This document shows positions 14,401 through 25,711 of a stretch of 64,000 nt of DNA, one piece after another. How positions within the stretch are numbered: position 1 is the first letter of the stretch; each line of letters starts with the position of its first letter. The position numbers and the translations under genes were made by a program. This stretch comes from Glandiceps talaboti (lineage: Eukaryota > Hemichordata > Enteropneusta > Spengelidae): positions 2,984,501 through 3,048,500 of the forward strand of contig NC_135550.1 of the NCBI RefSeq assembly GCF_964340395.1. Reading direction: 5' to 3'. The notes under the pieces are model-generated. The model ran no database searches and had not been told where the DNA came from. It saw only the letters and a list, made by a program, of their open reading frames with translations.

Positions 14401-15180
14401 TTATTACATATTTGTAACTGTCAAATCTAACGTTGCCTCACTTCGTTGTTACCAACCACTTCTTACAGGGAATCACACTCGCTTGGCAAACTTAGAGGTA
14501 TCAATGCACATTGACCAACAGGATGCTTGTAGATAGATTTATTTCACAGCTTAACGGCAAGTACAAGGCAGATAAGATCAAGATCTTTATGGAGGTATGA
14601 TTCTGAAGGACTTCCTACCTCCATGGAGAGAACCAGTTCTCACCATATATTCATCCCTTACATTCTACCTTCCAAATTGCCCTCTCGGCTCTCCATTCTA
14701 GTACTATTAAAATGTAACATATATAGCACAGAAACTGGGCGTTTCTACATAATTATACAAAATATATTACAATTCTTATCCTAAGATTGCTGATTGGATT
14801 AAAATCTATCTCTCTGACGTGGACTTATTAATATTAATGAATTCTTTTATCAAGTTGCTTCAATACCCTTCTTTTGTCTTTAGCCCTGTATCAGCTCTTG
14901 AAATTGCAAAAAATTAATTATGCTACCAAGCGCCCTCTTTTCCACTGTACTACATCAAGCTGTCTGAGGACATATGGTTGACCTTCGCCTTTCCTATTGT
15001 ATTGTAACAAGCTGTCTCAAGACATATTCTTTTATACTAGTGTCACAGCTGTTTGAGGTCAACCGGACATTTCTATATTTCTCAACTCAGTTACTATCAA
15101 ATTATTATGTATGTAACACAATATATGGACTAGACTGCTAATATATTTACAGAAAGACCAGTACTCGATTTTTTTTTTAC
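14401..15180. other. No gene recognised
   Basis: AT-rich sequence between two LINE remnants. It has no supportable coding region or inverted repeat. Confidence 0.5.
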
Positions 15181-15183
15181 TTA

Positions 15184-15186
<3 letters not shown>

Positions 15187-15255
<69 letters not shown>
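15187..15255. repeat. (TA)n microsatellite
   Basis: About 34 TA units. A further TG-rich microsatellite cluster (TG, TA, then TG) follows at about 15404-15500. Confidence 0.97.
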
Positions 15256-15259
<4 letters not shown>

Positions 15260-15454
15260 AGTTAACGGAGATGATAGACATCCACATTCAACTGTACAAA
15301 TGTTTTCCAAATGGATGTGAATAGCTTCTACTAACTGCAATAAATCATCAATAACTACGAAATAGTAACAAGTGTTCACGCTCTTGACGTTTAGTCACAA
15401 TGTGTGTATATGCGTGTGTGCGCACACGTACGTACGTGTGTGTGTATGTGTGTG

Positions 15455-15504
<50 letters not shown>

Positions 15505-15773
15505 TGAGACTTTGAAAAAAAACATCAGAGTTAAACTGTTGAGTGATTATTGGAAAAATCGAAGTACTATTATAGTAATCCTATCTGAGATCACTCAACC
15601 ACTCTTGTGGTGTGAGTCCTATATTGAAAGACGTAATTTCTATAAATTGGGCTTCAAATACAAATTAAAGTACTATATTTTAGATTTGATTTTGATTATC
15701 GATTACGCAGTCTGTAAGCTGTAATACCGAACATAATCCGTACATAGGAAGCAACAACAGGTGACAACTTTAC

Positions 15774-16612
15774 ATGTATATGGGCCATAACAACACAAGC
15801 TTCCAGTACACCATGGACAGTGGAAACACACAGACTGCACTTGAGACAACTTTATTAGAAAAGGACCTTGGTGTCTTCGTTGATACAGAACTGAAATTTT
15901 CTCCTCATGTACAGAAACAAGCAAATAAGGCAAATCAGATACTCGGTTTAATTAGAAGATCATTCACATATCTAGACAAAGAATCACTGAAAAGACTCTT
16001 CATTGCCCTTGTGCGTCCGCATTTAGAGTACGCCAATGTTGTGTGGTCACCACGTTTTGTTAAAGACTGCAATTTAATTGAAAATGTGTTACGGAGAGCA
16101 ACAAAATTAATTGGAGGAATGAGAGACCTGAGCTACAGTGAACGTTTGACACGCTTAGATATTCCCAGTATGTCGTACAGAATGATGCGGGGCGATATGA
16201 TAGAAGTATGGAAGTATCTTCATGGTAAATACTCTGCGAACCAGCATTTTTTCCAATGCGAAACACATAGTGCCACGAGAGGCCACCCACTGAAAGTTCG
16301 GAAGTCTTTGTGTCAGAAGTCAACTCGCGCCAACTTTTTTCCAAACCGGATCATCAATGCATGGAATAAACTGCCAACAAAAATTGTTACAGCGAATACT
16401 ATCAACTCTTTCAAAAACACTCTAGACAGTCACTGGGCTGAATACAAATACATCATTAACATAAACTTGGATAGTGTTTGATTTATATACATGTTACTAT
16501 TCGTGGAACTTTGGACTATGGACTGTTGAACATTTGATTTTTTTTTTACCTTTGATCGGCTCATAGGCTTTTAGCCTTTAAAGCTGTACATAATATGATA
16601 TGATATGATATG
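15774..16612 (+). mobile_element. 5'-truncated LINE, RT C-terminal domain
   Basis: Single open frame of 235 codons matching the thumb and C-terminal part of CR1/Jockey-type LINE ORF2: EKDLGVFVDTELKFSPHV, IALVRPHLEYANVVWSP, ENVLRRATKLIGGMRDLSY, MRGDMIEVWKYLHG, FFPNRIINAWNKLP. The catalytic palm is absent, so it is a dead 5'-truncated insertion. It ends in a short (TGATA)n tail at about 16592-16612, a typical LINE 3' microsatellite. Confidence 0.9.
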
Positions 16613-16731
16613 TAGAGGTATGCACTTTCATGCATGAGGGTAAGTAAAGTTTATAATTGTGTTAATTGTTGAACACTGTTTCTATATGTTCATGGTACAT
16701 CTTTGGCTGTACCACGTGATAACCAAATCGT

Positions 16732-19700
16732 CTAATATTCGTCCGTCCTCAGACTAGTTTCATCATCACCATCATAGCTAACGTATCCACCCTCGTCTTC
16801 CGTACTATCTCCTGAGTTTCGCTCTGAACCAATTTCTGTCACATAAAGAGATTGAAAGATTACGTAATACCCGATATCCTGCTTCAAATGCCGAAACTGA
16901 ATTTTTCATGCCTCTAATCAAATCATGTGCGTGAGAATATTCACGACAGCTGTTTCACACTGAAGTTTATAACATTTTTACTCATGAATATTCAGTGTTC
17001 AACCATTGAATAATGTATTTATACTGTTTCCCATGATGCAATAGCCCTTAGCAAATATACCCTATAAATGCACAAGATCACTGAACTTGATGTTTCTCCG
17101 AGGCTGAAATCGAAAATAATTGTAGGTGATATAAAATCAAGAAATGACTCCGGAACTCATGTTTTATGAAAATGTATCTATTTCCTAGAGTGGCATTCCC
17201 CTTTAAGCAATCGTTTTATCATAGCCTATACTCTAACAAAGTATAGGCCCACTTGCTATCACTTTTCAAGTTTTAATCTCCTTTACATCGTTCATTTACA
17301 ACCCATAACACAAAGTAAAGCGTTTTCTGTATGTACCACAATCATTTATATAGCATCCATATCAAGTGTAAAAGTGTACTGTTTCATTTGCTAATTGACC
17401 TCATTGTCATGCATTTCTCTAACTAGGTGGAGGCTTGGCGACATGTATAAACAGCGTCATGTCTGAACCCAAACACGGGAATTAACTTGATGACAATGCT
17501 GACCTTAACCTAAAGATTTGATAGTGGTGGAGATCCGAACCCGTTTCTCAACGTGGCCAATTGGTACTGGCTAGCCCCTTGCCTGCTAAGCGAGTTTACC
17601 CAATGTAAAGCTAGCGGGTTCCTCGTATAAATACTTATTTACCCAGAGAAGAACTTCTTCACGATTCTACTGATGTGGGAGTCAAGCGAGTGCCGACAGA
17701 GAAATTATTTAAGATGTCAAGGGAAAAGAACTTTCCCAGTCTAGGAATAAGACCGACGACGATACCACGTCCAATAGAGGATTTGTAACCATGAAAGTCT
17801 TCAAAATACCAAGTTTGAAACCATGACAAGCAAACAACATGCCGAGCTGTAGACGACTGACGATGAAGTTGCAATTCCGAAATTCAACAGATAGCGAATC
17901 AAGAACCATGAGAAGAGAAGAGAAGTATCAAATCAAACAACAGAGCTTGAACTATTTTATACGAAACTGAACTATTACGTGAACTCTGAACTATTAAACT
18001 ATAGAGTGTTTAATTTGTCGCATTATACTATTTTGTCCATCCAATTACTTTAACTCTTTGAAAAAGATTTTGAGTAAAGTTTCAGTGTTGCAGCCAGAGG
18101 GGGTTTTCGGGTCATTTGACACATTTTTTAGACCTGACCCACAATTTTGGAAGTGACGGGTCATAGATGACCCACACTAAAATTGTATGCAAATATGTTT
18201 AGCAACATGACCACGCCTATAGCAACTGCATAATCATTCAACAAATATCTACCATGGATCAGCATGTGCATGGGTAAATATTTTTAAATACTGTACAGAT
18301 ATGCTACAACGCCATTGACGCTTTTTTAGATAAATATTAATGTCCCAAAAAAATTTATGATGACCCAGAAAAATGAAAGTCTCGGGACATTATGTCCCAC
18401 TCTTCCAAAGACTGGCTGCAACACTGAAGTTTTCGACAAAACATTCCTATATGAATTTAGCTTTTCATGTTCGACAACTTTATGCGGAGGTCTCGTGGTC
18501 ACTTAAAAAAATTAGGTGGGATACTGTTGCAGTTCGACAGAGAAAGCCGATTTCACTGGTTTATTGTTATGCCTGACGAGAATTCCTATCGACTAATATT
18601 CTACTTCTAGCCATCAAGCGCTTTCTTCCGGAGGGTTGGGAACGGGGTTGGGAGATATTTTAATTTCATGATGTGCCTGATCACATCGATATTGTGGGTT
18701 GGGAGGCATTGGTTTAGTGGTAATCGTTTTCTGGCCTCGAATTTCACCAATATTGTAAATTGAAGTTGCTCCTCTGTAATGTGTCCTATGATGTGAAATT
18801 TTCTTGACTACGCATACAACCACATATTATTGTCGACGATGATACGTACATTTCTGACAGAAATGATCACAATCATGTTTTGCATATGCCAGAATTGTAT
18901 CTATGTTTTACTTTTAATTCTCAAAAAGAGAGGAGAGTGCCGTATTTTCATTTTTATTTTCTTTAATACGGCTTGGGACAACCACAGGCCTGTGGGTTAT
19001 ACTTCCATGCACAGACATGGGACAAGCCTTGGAGGAAAAAAAACAATGTCATTAATTTGTAATTACCGTGTTTGGGTTCAGACATGACCCTGTGTGTACA
19101 TGTCGCCAAATACCTAGTTAGAGAAATGAATATGGCTCACATGGGTGTCAAGACAATAGGTACACTAATACTAGTACTGTATGTCTGGAGATGTCATTTT
19201 AAAGTTTAGTGTCCTTTGTTTCATCTCCATGACGATTACAACTATGCATGACCTATTTTCGTATGCGTGACTAATTGTAATTTAATTATTGTAACCATAG
19301 CGTCGTAGAGATTGAGCACTTGGCTTTTGACCGTCGAGCTCTGGTCGAGCTGTGAGCATCTGAGTCGACTTCTAGCTCTGGCCTTGGAGGGAGGCCGTTT
19401 TAGGCCGAACTCATCAGGGCTTTGATAAATAAAGTCTATAGTTCCAGTTTATACCACATATATCGTCTCGTATGCAGTTTATCATTCCACTACAAGTCTT
19501 GTGGATGATTTGAAAGATTTGATCATCACAAGACATACGATATTAGTGTACATATTGTCTTGACAACCATGTGAGCCATATTCATTTCTCTAACTAAGTG
19601 TTTGGTGACATGTATAAGCAGGGTCACGTCTGAACCCAAACACAGTAATTACAAATTCATGACAACATTATAAATTCCACAAGCTAGGCTTCTAAATACA

Positions 19701-20807
19701 CCAATTGAAACAGTATACTTTTACACTTGATATGAATGCTATAAACGAGTGTGGCATATAGAGAAAGTGCTTTACTTTAGTATTACTAGTTGTAATATTA
19801 GAAATAGTAATTGTACTGTTTTAGCCGTCGTATCGTTGTTACTGAAGACATCTCAAACAAGATATTTGGGGGTTTTGCCGACGTTTTTACCACTTAGTGC
19901 CAGTGCATAACATCAGTATAGGGCTGTTGATTTTTGTAAGAGAAAGGGGATCAGCAAACATTAATTTAGAGGTTTCTACGACAACAATGGCACACTTATT
20001 ACCAGTACATAATGCATGTACTCATCGACAACCTGCTCGTCCGATATAGTGTAAAATTTCTTTAAATATCTTCTCTTTCCTTTGTTTAATGAGTTACTTT
20101 TGTTGTGAAAATTGTATGCAATCCTCATAATAAAGTCCCATATGTTCAATTTCCACACCCTTACCGATATGCTGCCGGTATATCTTTCTTTTATTGACAA
20201 TTTTGGCGGCGTCTCTGATCTCTTTAAGTGATACGTCATTCATCAGAACTCGTTCAGGATTATGGGCTCCATATGTAGGGTTTAGAATCATATTTAACTT
20301 GTCTTTATTTCGTTGTCGCAGAGGTACTACAGTTGGGCCATCAACATAAGATATTGCGGACGATTCGCTTCCCTTTCTTTTACCGTTCGATGTCCGTATG
20401 TACACTAAGTCTTCGTTATCTCCCTCCTCTCCGTCCGGAAGTCCTAATTCTCTTCTTGGGGCCCGATCAACACCAACCGTGTCTTTCCCACCCCACATAA
20501 CGTAATGTTTCACATATCGTTCGTATTGTTCCTCACTATATCTGTTCCGTATCTTCTCAATTTGTTTCTTCTGCCTTTCAATCGACTCTTTGTGTAATTT
20601 TTCTTTTTTCTTCATTTCTTTCCCCTGTTCTTTCGATTTCTTTATTTGGAGCTCTTCTAGTTTAGTTAGCACCTTTTCATGCCTTGTTTTTCTATCCCTG
20701 CTGTTCATGTAAATAGACTGTAGCGAGTTCACCTGTTTGATCTCTTTATCGTTCATGATAATCTGTCGACGTTTAACCTTGCCTCCTCTCGTTGCACTTC
20801 GATCCAT
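16732..20807 (-). CDS. Unrecognised coiled-coil protein, tandem paralog 1
   Basis: Main exon 20165-20807 (214 codons, phase 1) starts at the ATG of MDRSATRGGK and ends at ATATCG|GTAAGG. The phase joins perfectly to a terminal exon at 16732-16835, after TGTGACAG, which encodes an acidic tail (GDSTEDEGGY, DGDDETS) and a stop. The predicted protein is 248 aa. Residues about 36-86 are lysine/glutamate-rich coiled coil, containing RHEKVLTKLEELQIKK. A signature follows at 86-105: R-N-R-Y-S-E-E-Q-Y-E-R-Y then YVMW. An alternative last exon, 19976-20079 (G-K-R-R-Y-L-K-K), is also phase-compatible, and splicing cannot be decided here. The 3.3-kb intron is full of repeats. No signal peptide or TM segment. 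I do not recognise the family; it may be nuclear or cytoskeletal, which is only a guess. Confidence 0.65.
17210..17520. mobile_element. Dispersed repeat R2, single copy
   Basis: Shares with 19041-19800 the phrases 'catttctctaacta', 'gacatgtataa', 'gtctgaacccaaacac' and 'atatcaagtgtaaaagt' (inverted). It is therefore a further copy of the element described there. It lies in the long intron of coiled-coil paralog 1. Confidence 0.6.
19041..19800. mobile_element. Inverted-repeat element R2 (~130-bp arms)
   Basis: The left arm (about 19041-19165) and right arm (about 19545-19680) are imperfect reverse complements: 'gtttgggttcagac' against 'gtctgaacccaaac', 'agagaaatgaatatggc' against 'gccatattcatttctct', and 'tgtcaagacaat' against 'attgtcttgaca'. 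About 380 bp lies between the arms, including 'gataaataaagtctatag'. No transposase is seen. It is probably a non-autonomous DNA element. Confidence 0.65.
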
Positions 20808-22490
20808 GTTGAATATGCAAGAAACTGTTTCAATTGATATCACCGATAAAAACCGTTAGACCACTCTGTTATACTGTGTAATTGTATATTCTCTCTTCTG
20901 CCATGGACACGACTTGTTCATAATGACCTTTAATAGATAAGAACATATTGAATGCGGGTCAGTTGCCAAGCGGAGATTCTGCAACTCTTTCATTCTTGTA
21001 TAGCATACCAAAACACACTATAAGAAAGAACGACTATTAAATGGCGAGAGACTTGTTCGGCTAGTGTACCGAAGAACACATGACATTTGCCGTATTGTGG
21101 AATCTACGTGATCCGATCGTTTTGAACATTATCAGAGGTCATGTCAGGACAGTTTCCATGTATGTTAACTTATAGCCATCTAGAATGCTATCAATTTAAC
21201 AAAGTCTATTAAGGCACTATCGAGTGTATATATGACCGTACAATAAAACTGAATTGAGCTGAACTTTTGGCACGACCTGTTGCAGAACAACTCATGCAAA
21301 TACTCCAATTCACATGAGTGAATACTCAATTTATCACAATATGGTAGTAAGTTGAGACAAAAACTCCAAACATATCGAATCCTCGTGGATTGGAAGTTAC
21401 ATCCGGTGGTAAGTTACCACTGGTAACCATGACCCACTTGTACAGACTTTAGAAACTATCTCACAAAACAAACAAAGCACTTACCAAAAGGTGAGTCGTG
21501 GTACTTTGGAGAAGTTTGTTGAATTTGTAAAGTAGTTAGATTATTCTTGAAACCTAGGATTCCTCCGTATCCAAGAATTCCCCAATAAGTGTCTGCTTTC
21601 AAAATGAACCAATTCTATAAAGACTTGGTCCTATAATTATTGCTGGGAAGTGAACAGACAATAAACATTGACATCGTCGGGTTACCTTGATTACTTAGAT
21701 GACCCCTCAGTCATGCGTATTGTCAGACGAGAATGTATGAATGGAAATAACGGCTCTTTATACCATTCATCAGTGTACCACAATCGTCACTCTTTTTGTG
21801 TTAACAGTAAACGGGTGTGTGTTTTTATCACCTTGGTAACGGTATATTATGGTTCCTACTTACAGGTAGTTGGACCAGTTTGTTTGTGTGGTATGTGTGA
21901 TCGTTGAAGTACGTGCAGACCACTGATAATAATAAGACTAAGTAGCCACGTGACCAGTACCAAACCTTTTAACTCTACTTGAGGCGAACCCGAGTGACGT
22001 TTTCGTGTTTAAGCACACAGAACACAATAAATCATATATCTTACAATAAAGAGAATTTTATTTTCTTTATTCTCCGATTAATAAAGACTGGTTGATAAGG
22101 CTAATTCCCTGACAACGACTAAACATAGACTAATAGGTGAAGCCATAACTACCGGCCATTACTGCACGATCTGGTCGGTTCGGAGTAGTCATGTCTACAG
22201 AGAAATCTCTTAACAAGTTACACATGGAACAGTGTCCCCGTTTTTGTCGTATTACTCAAAGCCTCAGACCACTGTAGAGTCAAACCGTATAAGTATTCTG
22301 ATAATAAAACCATATACATCAAACGGACAGTATATCAAGGTGAAGAGAAATGCAAAACCCTTTCCTCCCCTAATAAAATAGTCCCTCCTCCTTTAACGAC
22401 GTATTCCTTTCATAAAATGTCCTGATTGTATTTTTCAAGGGCTACGGCCCTATTACACTCGACAACAGTGAACGAACATGTAAAATAACC
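20808..22490. other. Intergenic region between the coiled-coil paralogs
   Basis: Presumably holds the promoter and any 5' UTR exon of paralog 1. A good splice-donor-like site on the minus strand (CTTTTG|GTAAGTGC, about 21486) could mark an upstream exon, but no reading frame supports it. No other gene is seen. Confidence 0.45.
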
Positions 22491-22494
22491 ATAG

Positions 22495-23078
22495 GCACTG
22501 AGTATCCAATGTCTATGGTATAACACACTGGTGGAGTATCCAACGTCTATGGTATAATACACTAGTGGAGTATCCAACGTCTATGCTATAATACACTGGT
22601 GGAGTATCCAACGTCTATGCTATAACACACTAGTGGAGTATCCAACGTCTATGCTATAATACACTAGTGGAGTATCAAACGTCTATGCTATAATACACTA
22701 GTGGAGTATCCAACGTCTATGCTATAACACACTGGTGGAGTATCAAGTGTCTATGCTATAATACACTAGTGGAGTATCAAACGTCTATGGTATAATACAC
22801 TAGTGGAGTATCAAACGTCTATGCTATAATACACTAGTGGAGTATCCAACGTCTATGCTATAACACACTAGTGGAGAATCAAGTGTCTATGGCATAATAC
22901 ACTAGTGGAGTATCCAACGTCTATGCTATAATACACTAGTGGAGTATCCAACGTCTATGCTATAATACACTAGTGGAGTATCCAACGTCTATGCTATAAT
23001 ACACTAGTGGAGTATAGTGTCTATGCTATAATACACTAGTGGAGTTTCCAATGTCTATGGTACAATACACTAATTCTT
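22495..23078. repeat. 34-bp minisatellite, about 17 copies
   Basis: Tandem unit of about 34 bp (gtggagtatccaacgtctat then gctataatacacta), with variants catac, aagtgtc and aacacac. Located just past the 3' end of coiled-coil paralog 2. Confidence 0.95.
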
Positions 23079-23335
23079 GGTATAATACTGGGACTCAGAC
23101 TGATACGAGTTTTGTAAAATGTATGTGGACAATAGTTGTTTGGCAGATGTAGAGCTAGAGAAAAAGTTCGTTGTAAACGAGGCCCTATGTAAACCTAGTC
23201 TAGAATGATGATAGATCGTCTGCGTTGTTTCTCGATTTTTCCGATATAAAACACTTTCATGAATTTGATAGTCAATTTTAGAACAAACTTTATAAAGTAT
23301 TTGTATAAGATAGAGAGAGATATATTATGTTCATC

Positions 23336-24032
23336 TCAGCTTTGGATCTGTGCGTTGTTGTCCTCGTCATTGTGATCATTTAGCATTGTCTCTGTATCTT
23401 GTTCTACGGGTTGCCCGGTTTTTGTGTTTCCATTCAGAGTCAACGTGTCTGTAAGATATAATCGCAAGGGTCGCATTCACGAACAAAGTCAAACTGATTT
23501 AAAAACATCGTTGCTTACAAAGCAAATCTAAATACATCACCATCTTACTAGTGTTAACTGACGAAGAACAACATTTATCGTCATGGTTACAGACAGAGGA
23601 GAACGATGAGAAAGGCAAACACATATGAGTGAGCAAGTCAGAGTTGGCATTCTACAACTACATCCTGTATATAAAGACATTTGGCTTCGTAATTTTGTTG
23701 CGTCTCAGTCCTTCATAAAGTTCACTATAAGATCAATAAAACCAATTACATGTACATTAAATATTTCTTTCTAATCGAAGAATTGTTTTAGGAATCGATA
23801 TATTAAATAGAAAATGTCACGATACTCTCAATATTCGAAGATTTCCAGTAGCCAAGTTAAACGTACCTAGATTGTCGGAGATCAGTCTCTTGGCTGAGTT
23901 GACAACTACGGTTTTACGCCGATATTTTCCTTTTTCTTTTCCCGTAACTGTAACAGAAATGAGGGAATATTATAAAGTTGCAACGAATAAGCACACACAC
24001 ATGTGTACATACACGTACACACACACACACAT

Positions 24033-24076
<44 letters not shown>

Positions 24077-24799
24077 TTGTATGAATACCAATCCTCCTTG
24101 ACAGACGTGGACTTGAAAACAAAAACTTGCGTTACCTTTTTTCTTGTTCTTTTCCGATGCTTTTAACACCTGTTTGATTGTCCTAGTTCCCGGCATCATC
24201 ACCTTTGTAACTAATGTAGTTCCAACTTTTGGATACAGAATATAATTGTATAGCTGTTCATTCTTCTCTCGGCAACCAACGTGTTTTTCAGAAGTCCGTT
24301 TTGACGAGAGTTCTTTATTGAGTTCATGGTGTTTGTGATCTTTCTTTGTCACGTTTTCTGGTAAACCGTACTTTCCTGAGTCTAATTTACCAGACTCAAT
24401 CCCCTTCCACGTAACGTATTGTCTTTTGAATCGCTCTTGTTGTTCTTTGTTAAATCTGCCTCTAATTCTCACCAATTCTTCCCGTTGCTTAGTAACAGCT
24501 TCTTGGTAAGCGATATTGTTTGCAATTGCCTTGGCGTCTTCCTTTTCAAGTTCTTTGATTCGGAGAGTTTCCAACTTCTTCAAGAAGTGTTCATGCCTCT
24601 GTTTGGAGTACGATTTGTTGCAATAAACACCATTCAGAAATCGAACCCTGGGGATGTCTACCTGGTTTAATAGGTTGACCTTTGACCTTTTTATGTGACC
24701 AGTCGCAGTGCATGACGTCAAGGCTCTTGAACTGGGATTTGAGTGAATGCCAAGTTTACTCGGCTCTGACTTTCTACCACTTTCATTATGACAATTCAT
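23336..24799 (-). CDS. Unrecognised coiled-coil protein, tandem paralog 2
   Basis: Three phase-matched exons on the minus strand: 24136-24799 (221 codons, phase 1), 23867-23947 (joined G|TT; K-R-R-K and SAKRLISDNL) and 23336-23448 (acidic tail, NDHNDEDNNAQ, stop). Introns are GTAACG/TTACAG and GTACGT/TTACAG. The predicted protein is about 285 aa. It is paralogous to the gene at 16732-20807: SKQRHEHFLKKLETLRIKE aligns with the RHEKVLTKLEELQIKK block, and IRGRFNKEQQERFKRQYVTW aligns with the IRNRYSEEQ...YVMW block. Residues about 66-130 are predicted coiled coil. The chosen start is the first in-frame ATG of the homologous exon (MNCHNESGRK). An acceptor-like AACAG lies about 24 bp upstream, so an extra 5' exon is possible. 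Same strand and same gene order suggest tandem duplication. Function unknown. Confidence 0.78.
24003..24075. repeat. (CA)n microsatellite
   Basis: CA tract with interruptions, in intron 1 of coiled-coil paralog 2. Confidence 0.95.
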
Positions 24800-24875
24800 G
24801 TCCTCTCCTGCTTCAAATGTTCTGTTTTCCCTTTTGAAAATAAAAAATACCGTCAATGGCGATGTAGCACAACTG

Positions 24876-25530
24876 TAGTTGGCTGTTGCTATGGGCGTGG
24901 TCCTGTTGCTAGGCATATTTACAAGCAACATATATTCACTTACATACCCATCCATGTTTTTATCTTTGTAATATGCACATCATTTCACTTTTGCTAAGGG
25001 CGTGGTCATAGTTGCTGTTTTGAACAATAACTGCAGAATAATACTTCCAGAAACATCCCCATCGAGTTTAAACCCCATTCACCATGCAGTTTCAAAATAT
25101 AAGTTTTTGACCAAAATTGAGAAATTTAGACCAAATTTGCATATCACTGATGAACCATCATGTTGTGAACAATTCTTAATCTGAACACCACTAAGAATGT
25201 TCCCATCAAATTTCAAATCAATCTACTCTTTTGGAGTTATCGATTTTTTACCACAGGGCACATTTTTAGCCATAATTTGCATATCACTGATGGGATCATA
25301 ATGTCATGAACAATTCGTAATCTAAGTACCCCTAAGAATGTTCCCACCAAATTTCAGACCGATCTGCCCAGTAGTTTATCAGTTTAAGTGTTTTGACCAA
25401 AAATCAATCACAGACCGGTGGTAAGATCATTTTGATTTGAACAATTTCCCAACTTGACACCCAAAGTAATACACCCACCAAATATCATGAGTCATGGCAA
25501 TCAGTCCAGTGGTTTTTGATTTTAACTTAT
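24876..25530 (+). mobile_element. Interspersed repeat family R1, copy B
   Basis: Same block order as 1-784: 'ttgctatgggcgtggtcctgttgctaggca', represented here by its start, then 'tttgcatatcactgatg' blocks, then 'accggtggtaagatcatttt' and 'cacccaccaaatatcatg'. It abuts the 5' side of coiled-coil paralog 2 (start codon 24799) and ends at a CA microsatellite. Confidence 0.75.

Positions 25531-25711
<181 letters not shown>

Noticed and set aside
17520-17600. tRNA or tRNA-derived SINE on the minus strand (GGGTTCGGATCTCC resembles a B box)
   Set aside because: No matching acceptor stem, anticodon arm or convincing A box could be folded by eye.
20808-20843. N-terminal extension of coiled-coil paralog 1
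   Set aside because: The first codon of the longer frame is GTG; the first ATG is at 20807.
22495-23078. CRISPR-like regularly spaced repeats
   Set aside because: The arrays here and elsewhere have contiguous units with no unique spacers, lie in introns or intergenic DNA of an animal genome, and have no cas genes.
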